Assembly: GCF_008705135.1 (NCBI RefSeq)
Contig: NZ_CP023694.1
Coordinates: forward strand, 1,550,001 to 1,614,000
Reading direction: 5' to 3'
DNA length: 64,000 bases
Source of the DNA: Streptomyces coeruleorubidus
GTDB taxonomy: Bacteria; Actinomycetota; Actinomycetes; Streptomycetales; Streptomycetaceae
Positions 16,513 to 24,915 of the stretch are shown here, piece after piece; the stretch's first letter is position 1, and each line of letters opens with the position of its first letter. The notes below the pieces were generated by a model, which was given only the letters and a program-made list of their open reading frames with translations, had not been told where the DNA came from and did not search any database. A program made the translations under genes and the position numbers.

Positions 16513-18444
16513 TCACTCCGAATTCGAATACGTCAAAAGGCACCGGCAGTTCGCCGTCTCGTCTGCGTCACCCGTGCTGTCGCCGGGCCAGCGCAAGCCG
16601 TTCGAGAACACCCCGCCCAGCGGGACCTTCTCCCCGTTCATGGCGGCATGCTGGGCTCGCGGGTTGCTGCTGGTGGTCTGCCACACCTTGAAGCCCAGCC
16701 CCGACGCCTCCGCGGCGTCGTGGCCGCCGAACGACAGGGCCTCCGTCGCCGCCGTCTCGCTGCGCGTCAGGGCGGCAGCCGCCCACAGCCCGCCCGCGAG
16801 CACGAGCGCCGCCGCGACACCGCCTTCCTCGGGCGGCACCTCCGCAGCCTCGACAGCCGCCTGCTCGCCAGCAGCGTCGTGCAGTTCGGCGTGATGCAGC
16901 GCAGCAGCCAGCAGCCACGGCTCCATCACGTCCGCCGCCCAGCCATCCCCGGACGGGTTGAACTCGTCCAGCACCGCGCGTGCGCCCACGCGCCCGAACC
17001 GGAGGATGTAGTCCGCGATCAGCTTGGAGAACCTGGCCAGACGGCCAGCCCGCCCAGACTCCCACCAGGACCGCACCGCCTCAGCACTGCCCGGACCGGA
17101 GCCCACCAGGGCGGTGAACTCCTCGTCCGTCAGCTCGGCGAGCGCCTGCGCGAACTCCTCACGCAGCTCATCCGGCGAGGACTCGACCGTTGATGGCCCG
17201 GCCTTGGTAGCTACCCGCCGGGCCAACGCTTTTGGGACCGCGTCAGGCTCCGGCGCCGTGTCCCGCGGCGACGCCAGACCGCCCTCCGTGACGTTCATCG
17301 GCACGATCAGCTCGTCGCCGCCCTCGATCGCCGGAAGGTTGTTCCGCGCGCGCGTCTCGTTGACCGTCATCCACGGCCGGCCGGTCGCCGTCGACGCCGC
17401 AACGGCCTGCTCCTCGAAGCTGCCGCGCATCTTCGCGTCGATGTTGAACTCGCAGTACACGTCCCGGCTGTCCGGCAGGTCCGGCAGGATCTGCGCCTGG
17501 ATCTCCTGTGCGAACATCGTCAGGTAGGGGCCCAGGGTGTCCTGGTACAGATGCCGGTGCTGCTCCTTGATGTTGGAGTAGGTGGCGTGGTCGAGGATTC
17601 CGATCAGCGGCGGCGGGATGAAGTACGCCGCACTGACCTCCTCGCGGGTCAGCTTGCGCGCCTCGATGTACTGCGCCTGCTTCGGGTCGAAGCCGACCGG
17701 CTTGTACTCCATGCCGTCCTCAAGGATCGGCGTTCCACCCTCGCCGCCACCGCCCTGAGTAAAGCTCCGCCACATCTCACGGAAGCGCGCCTTCTCCCCC
17801 GGCCCCCACTCGGGAGCATCCGGAGGACGCACCAGGACGCCCGTATGGCGTGCCCCGCCCTTCCACATCGCCACTCGCTGCTTGGCCGCCTCCGTCGACT
17901 CCAGGAGCACATCCCGTAGCGACTCGATCGGCGATGTGCCGTGCGTGAGCGTCTCTGGCGTGTAGCCGTGGATGTGCACGACCTCATCAGGGCCGAACTC
18001 ACGGCCGCCCGCGGTCTCGTAGTACTTCGGGGCGATCCAGTTGCCCTCGGCCGGCCGGATCAGCGTCGGAGGGACCGGCAGCAACGCCCGCCTGCCCCTC
18101 ATCCGCAGCTTGATCGCGTAGAAGTCGTCGTAGAGGGCGTAGTCCGACACCATGCGCTCGATGAACCGGTACTGCGTCATACCGGGCAGCGGCTCGGCGA
18201 GCAGCTCGGCAAGCGGATGCTCGGTGAGGCGCTCCCGATCGGTGTCGCTGATGCGCCGGAAGGTGTGGATGCCGACCTGGGCGATGTTCCTCGCCAGGAA
18301 CGAGATGACCGTGCGCACCTGGGGCTGCGTCCGCCAGATCGCCTCGTACTCCCACGGGGCGGCCGGGATCGGCATCGCGGAGAACATCGGCGTGACACCG
18401 GCTCCCGTGGTCGCGAGCTGCCCGGAGCTGACCACGAACGCCAT
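16513..18444 (-). CDS. Portal protein fused to a MuF-like minor head domain
   Basis: 643 residues, longer than a typical HK97-like portal (about 400-450). Residues about 30-390 carry portal features: VRTVISFLARNIAQVGIHTF, DDFYAIKLRMRG, YIEARKLTREEVSAAYFIPP and YSNIKEQHRHLYQDTL. A charged linker (about 395-450) leads to a helical region and then the MuF (Mu protein F-like) signature near 580-643: KVWQTTSS.PRAQHAAMNG, FSNGLRWPGD, and a closing NCRC. The portal forms the dodecameric DNA gate; MuF domains are minor head proteins often ejected with DNA. No frameshift is needed: both parts lie in one frame. Confidence 0.9.
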   Translation of the reverse strand: MAFVVSSGQLATTGAGVTPMFSAMPIPAAPWEYEAIWRTQPQVRTVISFLARNIAQVGIHTFRRISDTDRERLTEHPLAELLAEPLPGMTQYRFIERMVSDYALYDDFYAIKLRMRGRRALLPVPPTLIRPAEGNWIAPKYYETAGGREFGPDEVVHIHGYTPETLTHGTSPIESLRDVLLESTEAAKQRVAMWKGGARHTGVLVRPPDAPEWGPGEKARFREMWRSFTQGGGGEGGTPILEDGMEYKPVGFDPKQAQYIEARKLTREEVSAAYFIPPPLIGILDHATYSNIKEQHRHLYQDTLGPYLTMFAQEIQAQILPDLPDSRDVYCEFNIDAKMRGSFEEQAVAASTATGRPWMTVNETRARNNLPAIEGGDELIVPMNVTEGGLASPRDTAPEPDAVPKALARRVATKAGPSTVESSPDELREEFAQALAELTDEEFTALVGSGPGSAEAVRSWWESGRAGRLARFSKLIADYILRFGRVGARAVLDEFNPSGDGWAADVMEPWLLAAALHHAELHDAAGEQAAVEAAEVPPEEGGVAAALVLAGGLWAAAALTRSETAATEALSFGGHDAAEASGLGFKVWQTTSSNPRAQHAAMNGEKVPLGGVFSNGLRWPGDSTGDADETANCRCLLTYSNSE

Positions 18445-18665
18445 CAGCCACCCCCGCCCGCGAGCACCTGGGTGAACTCCACCTTGGCGCGCTCGATGAC
18501 GACCTCACCGTCGACCGGCTGCGGAGAGCGGCCGGCCTCGAGGAGCTCGACATCGCGGAGCACCAGCAGCGGGCCGCGCTTCGCCCACAGGATCCCGCTG
18601 AACGCCTTGTCCGCCAGGTTGACGACGACCCGCTTACGGACTGCTGTACGGCGCCACGCGAACAT
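18444..18665 (-). CDS. Small Sm-like (beta-barrel) protein between terminase and portal
   Basis: 73 residues. VVVNLADKAFSGILWAKRG, LLVLRDVELLE and GEVVIERAKVEFTQV give five alternating strands, with the F.G.L and G.VVIE...V pattern reminiscent of LSm/Sm folds. Short proteins of this kind occur at this spot in many actinophages, but their function is not established. It overlaps the portal start by one base. Confidence 0.7.
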   Translation of the reverse strand: MFAWRRTAVRKRVVVNLADKAFSGILWAKRGPLLVLRDVELLEAGRSPQPVDGEVVIERAKVEFTQVLAGGGG

Positions 18666-18683
18666 CGCGACCTCCCCCGGCCG

Positions 18684-20405
18684 CTACACGACCATGATCT
18701 CGTCCTCTTCCGCGTACCGGGACTTCCGGCGCGGGGGCCTGGCGACGATCTCGGACATGGCCGTGGCCAGGGCCGACACGCCATCGATCTTGTCGCCGCT
18801 GTTCGCCTTGTCGGGCTTGACGTTGCCCGCCGGATCCATCGCCACCGCGAGGTTGTCCACGCACCAACGGACCACCGGGTGCCCGCCGTGCCGCAGCGCC
18901 GGCGCCTCCGGGGTGCCTTGCAGCACCAGCCGCTGAATCTCCTTCAGGACCGGCGACATCGTTGCGAAACCCTGCCTGACCTTCACCATCGGCGCCCGCT
19001 CGGACACCAGATCGTTCGTCAACTGGCTCGCGTTCCACGGGTCGTAGCCGATGCTGCGCACCTTGAACGTGTCCCGGTCCCGGCGGATCTGCTCCCGGAT
19101 CCAGTCGTAGTCAGCGACGTTGCCCGGCGTCGCCGTTAGCCATCCCTCACGCACCCACCTCGACGCCGCACCCGCCGTCCGCTTATCCAGCGCCTTCAGG
19201 TTGTCCTCAGGGGTCCAGAACCGCCACAGAGCATCCAGCGTGCCCGTCTCGTCATCCGGGAACAGCCAGCACAACGCACAGAGGTCCGAAGTGGATGCCA
19301 GGTCGAGCCCGCCCCACGTGTCCCGGCCGGCCAGAGCCTCCTCGTCGACGAGCCCGGCGTTGTTGTCCCACGCCTGCATGGTCAGGAACCGCGTGGACTG
19401 CTTCGTGCGGATCCCCAAGTGCAGCCGCAGGAACTTCGCCAAGTCCGCGGGGCTCTGCTGGGCCTCCGCGGCGGCACCGCGCAGGTAGGCGGCACTCGGG
19501 CTCACTCCGAAGCCCGGGTTGGCCTTGCGCCAGGTGCTCTCGGCGTAAGGGTCGTCGTCCTCGTCCGCTCCCCAGACCACGCCGTAGGTGTCCGGGTCGT
19601 GAAGGACGCCTCGGGCCAGCTGCTCGACGTACTGCCGCTTCCGGTCGTAGATCGACTCTTGCTTGCCGTCGTCCGCCGTCGTGATGATCACAACGAGCGG
19701 CTGACGGCGAGAGCCAGTGCCAGTCTCGATCGTCTCCACCAGGTCCGCGGTCTTGTGGACGTGCAGCTCGTCGATGATTCCGCCGTGAACGTTCGCCCCG
19801 TGCATGGCCTCGGCGACCGAGGACACCACCGTGAAGTAGCTGCCGCTCGCCGGATGCGTGATCTTCTTCGTGTAGGCCTTGACGTTGCCCTTCAGGGCTG
19901 GGGCGCGCTCGGCGATCGTCTTGATCGGGTCGAAGGTGTAGCGCGCCTGCTTCTCGCTGGTCGCCGCTGCATAGACCTGAGCCCCGGGCTCACTGTCCGC
20001 GGCCATCAGGTACACGGCGATGCCGCCTGAGAGGGTGGTCTTGCCGTTACGGCGCGGCACGTCGACGTACAGCTTGCGGACGATCCGCACGTAGCCCTCA
20101 GCCTCGTCGTCCCAGCGGACCCAGCCGAACACCGGGGCGATGATGTAGGCCACCTGCCACGGATCCGGATCCAGGGGTTTCCCGGCCCACTTGCCCTGCG
20201 TGTGCCTGAGTAGGTGAAACGACTTCAGGACGCGGTCCACGCGGCCCGGATCGAACACCGCACCCGGCGCCTCACCCGGATTCGGCGTCTGCACCTTCGG
20301 CGGGCAGTCCGGCAGCGGAATACCCCGCGCCTTCATGTACCAGCCGACCTCAGGACTGATCCCCAGGTCAGCCAGAACCTGCGAACGGGTTCGCCTCGTC
20401 CCCAT
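18684..20405 (-). CDS. terL: Terminase large subunit
   Basis: 573 residues from ATG 20405 (GTG 20417 is an alternative 12 bases upstream). The ATPase domain has a Walker A variant DVPRRNGKTT near residue 118 and Walker B GGIIDELHVH near 208, followed by the coupling motif VVIITTADD. The nuclease domain begins with GGLDLAST (first metal-binding Asp near 366) and ends with SGDKIDGVSALATAM containing the last catalytic Asp. It drives DNA packaging and cuts the concatemer with TerS. It overlaps terS by 38 bases. Confidence 0.95.
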   Translation of the reverse strand: MGTRRTRSQVLADLGISPEVGWYMKARGIPLPDCPPKVQTPNPGEAPGAVFDPGRVDRVLKSFHLLRHTQGKWAGKPLDPDPWQVAYIIAPVFGWVRWDDEAEGYVRIVRKLYVDVPRRNGKTTLSGGIAVYLMAADSEPGAQVYAAATSEKQARYTFDPIKTIAERAPALKGNVKAYTKKITHPASGSYFTVVSSVAEAMHGANVHGGIIDELHVHKTADLVETIETGTGSRRQPLVVIITTADDGKQESIYDRKRQYVEQLARGVLHDPDTYGVVWGADEDDDPYAESTWRKANPGFGVSPSAAYLRGAAAEAQQSPADLAKFLRLHLGIRTKQSTRFLTMQAWDNNAGLVDEEALAGRDTWGGLDLASTSDLCALCWLFPDDETGTLDALWRFWTPEDNLKALDKRTAGAASRWVREGWLTATPGNVADYDWIREQIRRDRDTFKVRSIGYDPWNASQLTNDLVSERAPMVKVRQGFATMSPVLKEIQRLVLQGTPEAPALRHGGHPVVRWCVDNLAVAMDPAGNVKPDKANSGDKIDGVSALATAMSEIVARPPRRKSRYAEEDEIMVV

Positions 20406-20832
20406 CGTCGCCCCCACCCCGGGCCAGGGCCTGCTCCGTCGACGGAGTCAGCCCGAAGTGGGCGGCCCAGCTCCTCATCTCGCGGCCGGCGTTCCGGGCG
20501 ATCGCCACGCACGGGTGCGCCAGCTTCCCCTGCCTCGCCTCGATGACGAGGCCCTCCTCCTGCACGACGCGAGTCGCCTCAACGAACGTCGCCCACGCCT
20601 CGCAGTACGCTGCCAGCGCCGCCCGGTCCTGCTCCTTCACCAGATCCAGGCGCGACAGCTCGGGGATGACCCGCTCCCACTCGGCCGCAGCCTCATCGGA
20701 CAGCCAGTCCGGTGCCGCCGGCGGCACCCGCTTGAACGCCGGGCCGGGTTCGACCTTCCGGCCGCCCGAATCCCGGCCCGGCGAGCGCCCGGTGATCAAC
20801 TTGAGGCCGGCCGGAGCGGCAGTCCTTCCCAT
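20368..20832 (-). CDS. terS: Terminase small subunit, P27-like
   Basis: 154 residues. An N-terminal flexible basic part is followed by P.WLSDEAAAEWERVIPELSRLDLVKEQDRAALAAYCEAWATFVEA, the hallmark of P27-family small terminases. Then comes a helix-turn region ending in HPCVAIARNAGREMRSWAAHFGLTPS. It recognises the packaging site. It lies between HNH and terL, as in many cos-type siphophages. Confidence 0.9.
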   Translation of the reverse strand: MGRTAAPAGLKLITGRSPGRDSGGRKVEPGPAFKRVPPAAPDWLSDEAAAEWERVIPELSRLDLVKEQDRAALAAYCEAWATFVEATRVVQEEGLVIEARQGKLAHPCVAIARNAGREMRSWAAHFGLTPSTEQALARGGGDDGDEANPFAGSG

Positions 20833-20947
20833 GTCAGACCCCCTGTCAGCGATCTGAGCGCGCGTCTTCCGTTCTGGCCGCGGCGGTCCCCCAAGATTTT
20901 TTCGCCGTGATTTTTACTCCCCTACCCGTGTGCGCGCGCCCGCGTGA
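20833..20947. other. Intergenic region between terS and HNH; candidate cos/packaging region
   Basis: 115 non-coding bases with an unusual T-rich patch (GATTTTTTCG, GATTTTTACTCCCC) flanked by alternating GCGCGC. In HK97-like phages with an HNH gene beside terS the cohesive-end site is usually close by. This is positional inference only; no cos motif was identified. Confidence 0.2.
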
Positions 20948-21325
20948 TCATGATCTTTCGAGCTTCTTTTCGCGCGCCTTTCTTGATCCTTCTGCGGCTT
21001 CGCGCGCGGTCTTCTCGCGATGGCAAGGCTCGGAATGGATCATGCCGAGGTTGTTGAGGTCGCGAGCTGCCCCACCTTGACTCACGGGGATCTTGTGTTC
21101 GAGTTCGTCGGCCCCTTCGCCTCCGCAGACGTAGCAGCAGCCGTGATCTCTGGCCATGACCTGGCGCTTGAGTGCCCGCATGGTGCCGCTGCTCATGCCG
21201 TAGCGCTCTTGGGGTGAGGGCCGGCCTCGCCATGGCTCGGGCTGATGCTCGTCGCATCGTCCTCGCTTGGTGGCCAGCTCATGGCATCCCATGGCCCCGC
21301 ATCGAGTAGGTGGTGCTACTGGCAC
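20948..21325 (-). CDS. HNH endonuclease (terminase-associated)
   Basis: 125 residues from GTG 21325 after GGGGGGAG. It has an N-terminal zinc-binding cluster (CGAMGCHELATKRGRCDEH) and the HNH core: CCYVCG, ELEHKIPVSQGG with His77, a central Asn at DLNNL (91-92), and CHREK with His102. HNH proteins next to terS help the terminase make cohesive ends in HK97-type phages. It is upstream of terS on the same strand. Confidence 0.9.
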   Translation of the reverse strand: MPVAPPTRCGAMGCHELATKRGRCDEHQPEPWRGRPSPQERYGMSSGTMRALKRQVMARDHGCCYVCGGEGADELEHKIPVSQGGAARDLNNLGMIHSEPCHREKTAREAAEGSRKAREKKLERS

Positions 21326-21430
21326 GCTCCCCCCATGGTCACGTCTGTGTCACATCCGCGCGCGCGTGACTGATCAATGGTCTGATCGTTGCCCCGTGCG
21401 CATGGGGCGCGCGCGAGATAGGGGGATGGC

Positions 21431-21616
21431 ATGGCCAGTGGATGCCGTGACTGTAAGACGTGCACGATGTCGTGGATCGCTCGCATGGGGCGTCACACGC
21501 TGTACTTCATCTGCCTGGCCTGGCTGATCAAGCCTGTGTTCCTGAAGTGCTGCCCTCAGTGCAAGCACATGATGGGCCGCCACCAGCGCCGTAGGGACGG
21601 CTCGTTCCAGGACTAG
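21431..21616 (+). CDS. Plus-strand cysteine-rich small protein, possible moron gene
   Basis: 61 residues, MASGCRDCKTC, with a central hydrophobic stretch (about 23-38) between two cysteine clusters, CRDCKTC and KCCPQCKH. A GGGGGAT lies just before the ATG. It is the only gene on this strand within the late/fibre region and ends convergently with the 21613 gene, the two sharing CTAG as overlapping stop codons. Such isolated genes in prophages are often expressed from their own promoter in the lysogen. It could be a zinc-ribbon or membrane-associated protein; the function is unknown. Confidence 0.6.
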   Translation: MASGCRDCKTCTMSWIARMGRHTLYFICLAWLIKPVFLKCCPQCKHMMGRHQRRRDGSFQD

Positions 21617-21939
21617 ACCCTCAGCGCCTGGACGGTGAGCTCGGCGTTGTCGACGTTGTATGCGAGGACGGTGCCGTAGTCGTTGGGGCTGAACGGCCCG
21701 AAGACCTGCGTCTCTCCTGCGGGGATGGTCTCGCTGCGCACGGGCGCGGTGAGGCCGTCGACGGAGACGTTGGTCTGGAACGTGATGGTCCGCGACGAGG
21801 CGCCGGTGTTGCGGACGATGAGCACGACGCGCCCGTCGTTGGCGGTGCTGTTGCCGTTGGTGACGTCACCCGCGGTGGCGGCCGGGAGCACCGTGCCAGA
21901 GCGGGTCGCCTGCGTTGTGGCGATGTTCGTGCGGGGCAT
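21613..21939 (-). CDS. Small beta-sandwich structural protein, function unknown
   Basis: 108 residues. Alternating strands (GRVVLIVRNTGASSRTITFQTNVSVDG ... SETIPAGETQVFGPFSPNDYGTVLAYNV) resemble Ig-like or fibre-head decoration modules (NTG..SRTITF, IPAG.T..FGPF). It is the last gene of the fibre cluster and probably a virion decoration or fibre accessory protein. Confidence 0.65.
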   Translation of the reverse strand: MPRTNIATTQATRSGTVLPAATAGDVTNGNSTANDGRVVLIVRNTGASSRTITFQTNVSVDGLTAPVRSETIPAGETQVFGPFSPNDYGTVLAYNVDNAELTVQALRV

Positions 21940-21948
21940 GGCGGTCTC

Positions 21949-22113
21949 CTACGCGGGGACGATGGTGATCTGCGGTTGGGTGATCTGCAGTTTCCGCCCG
22001 TACTTGGCGAGGACGGCTTCGAGCTCGGCGAGGCAGTCGTCGGTCTTCCGCTGCTCGTCCTCGGCGACCAGCTGGCGGGCCTCGGTGATCGGGTCGGTCT
22101 TCTCGTCGGCCAT
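21949..22113 (-). CDS. Small helical hypothetical protein in the fibre cluster
   Basis: 54 residues from ATG 22113. One charged helix (EARQLVAEDEQRKTDDCLAE) is followed by LEAVLAKYGRKLQITQPQITI. This looks like a short coiled-coil accessory or fibre chaperone. It sits between two structural genes; the function is unknown. Confidence 0.55.
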   Translation of the reverse strand: MADEKTDPITEARQLVAEDEQRKTDDCLAELEAVLAKYGRKLQITQPQITIVPA

Positions 22114-22148
22114 GGCGCGGGCCTTCCAGATGCGGGTTGAGTCTGGCG

Positions 22149-23402
22149 TCAGGGCCCGATAGCGGCCCAGGGGCCGGCGAAACCGGCGGCGGTGTTGGAC
22201 CCGGGGGCGATGGACGCGGGCAGCGTGGTCTGGGCGGTGCCGTTGGTCGCGAAGCGGTAAACACCGGAGGTGAGCCCAGCGTTGACGGCAGTGGCAAGGC
22301 CGCCGCTGCCGCTGGCCCGGGCGATGGTCGGTGCGGTGGTCGCGTTGAACACCATCGCCACCCAGACGAACGAGCCTGCGGCGACGCTGGTGCTGGCAAT
22401 GGTGGTGGTCTTCAGCCCGGTGCTGGCGATCGACGCGTCGACGCCCGTGGTGGCGAGGCGGGATCCTGCGGGGCTGTAGAGGCCGACCCAGTTCTGCCCG
22501 GCGGTCGGCGTGGCGCCCGCTGTGGTCACCCACCAGTAGATCTTCGTGATGGCTGTGTCGTCCGGCACGTGGATCTTGCTGAGGTAGACGGTACCGTTCG
22601 TCAGCAGCGAGCCCGTGGTGGCGATGACCGGGTCGTAGGTCCAGCCGGTCAGGCCGTGGTTGACCGGGAGCTGCTCGCCGAAGGCGCCGGTCGCCGTGTA
22701 GACGGAGCCGGCGGCCGGGACGGTGAACAGGTTCGCCCCGCCGTTGCGGAGGGTCAACAGACGCCCGGTGGTGCCGCCGTCCGTAGCCGTGAGGAAGATG
22801 CCCTGCGCTGCCGTTCCTGCGGCGGTGCCGCGGCGCAGGTCGATCGACAGGGCGGAGGCGCTGGTGTCGTCGGTGGCGCCGCTGCCGCCGTTCGTGTGCG
22901 TGATCTTTACGGTGCCGCGGGGCAGCGTCTCGTGACCGGAGATGTAGACCGCCGACGTCTCGCGGTTGTCGGAGATCAGGTTCAGGGCGGCGGCCACGTC
23001 GACGCCGGTGGTGGACGCCTGGTAGATCGTGACCGCGTGCTCGGTCGGCGACGTCGTCTTCAGGAACGCCGAACGGGCCGTGAGGTTCGTCGTGATGCCG
23101 CCGGTGAGCGCACCGCCCGCCTTGGGTAGGAACTGGCCGGACGCCCACGCCCGGTCGCCGTGCGGGTCGACGGCTTCAACGTGCGCGGCGACCGCGGCAT
23201 CCGCCGCCTCGTCGGCGACGGGGCCGGCGACCGCCGCGGCGATCGTGGACACCTCCGCCGTCTCCGCCAGGCCGGCCACATCACCGGTCCGCCCGTTGAT
23301 GCTGGACACGAGCCCTGCCGACACCTCGACGATGCGGGCCTGCTGACCGGTGGTGACCTCGATGGCATCATCGAAGGCTTCGCCCGTGACTTCGATCCTC
23401 AC
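22149..23402 (-). CDS. Tail fibre protein
   Basis: 417 residues. GTG 23402 overlaps the upstream stop as GTGA and follows an excellent GGAGGTGA. The N-terminus has the VRIEVTGEAFDDAIEVTTG strand set and then SINGRTGDVAG. AHVEAVDPHGDRAWAS, the DPHGD motif frequent in actinophage fibres, is near 85-110. The remainder is repetitive Gly/Thr/Ala-rich beta sequence and ends in a receptor-binding-like domain. Probably a trimeric host-recognition fibre. Confidence 0.75.
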   Translation of the reverse strand: MRIEVTGEAFDDAIEVTTGQQARIVEVSAGLVSSINGRTGDVAGLAETAEVSTIAAAVAGPVADEAADAAVAAHVEAVDPHGDRAWASGQFLPKAGGALTGGITTNLTARSAFLKTTSPTEHAVTIYQASTTGVDVAAALNLISDNRETSAVYISGHETLPRGTVKITHTNGGSGATDDTSASALSIDLRRGTAAGTAAQGIFLTATDGGTTGRLLTLRNGGANLFTVPAAGSVYTATGAFGEQLPVNHGLTGWTYDPVIATTGSLLTNGTVYLSKIHVPDDTAITKIYWWVTTAGATPTAGQNWVGLYSPAGSRLATTGVDASIASTGLKTTTIASTSVAAGSFVWVAMVFNATTAPTIARASGSGGLATAVNAGLTSGVYRFATNGTAQTTLPASIAPGSNTAAGFAGPWAAIGP

Positions 23403-24511
23403 CGGGTCACCTCCAGCGACATGACCACCCTGCCCTGAAGGAGCCGCACCACCGTGGAGCCGCTGACCATCTCCAGGTCCCACAGCCCATTGCGGGTGAG
23501 GGTCTCGGTCACGGCGGCGGGGAGGGCGAGCCGCACCGTGTCCCCAATGACCGTCAGGTAGTCGGTGAGGTCGAGCAGCAGCTCACCGTTGTCGGAGGCC
23601 GCAGCCGATCGGATCTGGGCCCGGGCGGTCCAGCCGGTCCAGGCGAAGCCGGGCACATCAGCCACCCGGAACGATTGCACGTAGGTGGCACCCTGCTCGA
23701 TGCGAAGGTCGAAAACACCAGCTGCCAACCCAGCCACCTCCGGGATCTCGGAACTGGCCGCGTCGGCGGTGAGCGTCGACTGGGCGGACAGGGCGACCGC
23801 CTCGTGCGCGGACAGGATAGGTGCGGCGGTGAGTTCGCTGTCGACGCTCAGGTCGCTGCTCGCATGGGCGGCGACCAGGGCAGCCGACGTGAGGGCACTG
23901 TCCGCGGCGAGCGCCGCGCTGCCCGTATGAACAGCGCCGTTGGCGAGCGTGTTGAACAGGTCGTAAGCCGCAACGTCGGCGGTCCCGGCGTTGCGGTGAG
24001 CGGACATGTCGAGCGCGCACGTATCGATCTCGGCCGCGACCCAGGCGGGGGTGGCGAGGCTGCGCCGGTTGGTCCACGTCGTGCCGTCGGGGCTCGTGTC
24101 CCAGTAGACCGTCCCAGCATCCTCACGGAGCCGCAGGAACGCCATCGCGACCGGATCATAGGCGATCTCGACGACACCAGCATCGAAGTAGCCGACATCG
24201 TTCTTGCAGCGCAACAACCCGGCGACGGCGTTGATCGTGAACCCGATGCGTGTTCCGGCGGTCGGCGAGTTGACGAGGACACCGCAGTAGCACTCCGTCG
24301 CCGCGCCCGCCGTCGGCACGGTCGGGATCTTCACGAAGAAGCTCGCGCCGGCCATCGTCCAGCTGTACGCCGTCTGGTAGCCGGCGAACCCCGTGGTGCA
24401 CGGGACCCGGGCCTGACCACCCGTCTCGGTGACGCCGCCGTAACTGTTGCCCCAGACGGGCCCGATCACACCGTCGTTGAAATTGTCGACCAGCGTCGAG
24501 AGGGAGGGCAC
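23399..24511 (-). CDS. Minor tail/fibre protein with concanavalin-like N-terminal domain
   Basis: 370 residues. Residues 1 to about 190 (LVDNFNDGVIGPVWGNSYGGV ... GFTINAVAG ... VYWDTSPDGTTWTNRR) have the DNF.DG....W opening and beta pattern of LamG/concanavalin-like glycan-binding domains. An Ala/Ser-rich linker (about 195-265) leads to a C-terminal beta domain (FDLRIEQGATYVQSFRV ... WDLEMVSGSTVVRLLQG), which is common in phage proteins that dock a fibre. It overlaps the next fibre gene. Confidence 0.7.
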   Translation of the reverse strand: MPSLSTLVDNFNDGVIGPVWGNSYGGVTETGGQARVPCTTGFAGYQTAYSWTMAGASFFVKIPTVPTAGAATECYCGVLVNSPTAGTRIGFTINAVAGLLRCKNDVGYFDAGVVEIAYDPVAMAFLRLREDAGTVYWDTSPDGTTWTNRRSLATPAWVAAEIDTCALDMSAHRNAGTADVAAYDLFNTLANGAVHTGSAALAADSALTSAALVAAHASSDLSVDSELTAAPILSAHEAVALSAQSTLTADAASSEIPEVAGLAAGVFDLRIEQGATYVQSFRVADVPGFAWTGWTARAQIRSAAASDNGELLLDLTDYLTVIGDTVRLALPAAVTETLTRNGLWDLEMVSGSTVVRLLQGRVVMSLEVTR

Positions 24512-24521
24512 GAACGCCTCC

Positions 24522-24905
24522 CTACTGCAGAGCGAGCGTCAGAGACCCCGCGGGCAGCCGGAGTTCATCCCCAGCCGCCACAGTGCGGGAGGCGGATAGC
24601 GGCCCGTACCAGAGCCGCACCGGCGTCCCGGCCGAGTCCCAGATCTCCACGCCGACCACCGTGGCGGCCGGCATGCCGGTCCAGACGAGGTCGGCACTGT
24701 TGCTGGTGGCCCCGGCGACGGCGGCCGCGACGCTGAGGTTCTGCCGCGCGTAGGAACCGCCGGTCACCTCCGTGCCCGCCGTGGTGTCGTCGCCGTTCGC
24801 GGTCACCAGTGCGACCTTCAGCGGGGTGGTGGGGGCGGTCACGGACAGGCCGAGGATGAAGTCGAGGGCCCGGTTCTCGGCGGTGTTGCTCAGGTTGTCG
24901 GCCAT
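24522..24905 (-). CDS. Small tail fibre family protein
   Basis: 127 residues, MADNLSNTAENRALDFILG, with TPLKVALVTANGDD.T.GTEVTGGSYARQ and AATVVGVEIWDSAGTPVRLWYGPL. This pattern is shared by a small phage tail-fibre family found in actinophages. It lies between the deacetylase-like spike and the concanavalin-like protein and probably joins the same appendage. Confidence 0.75.
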   Translation of the reverse strand: MADNLSNTAENRALDFILGLSVTAPTTPLKVALVTANGDDTTAGTEVTGGSYARQNLSVAAAVAGATSNSADLVWTGMPAATVVGVEIWDSAGTPVRLWYGPLSASRTVAAGDELRLPAGSLTLALQ

Positions 24906-24915
24906 GCGGCCCCCT

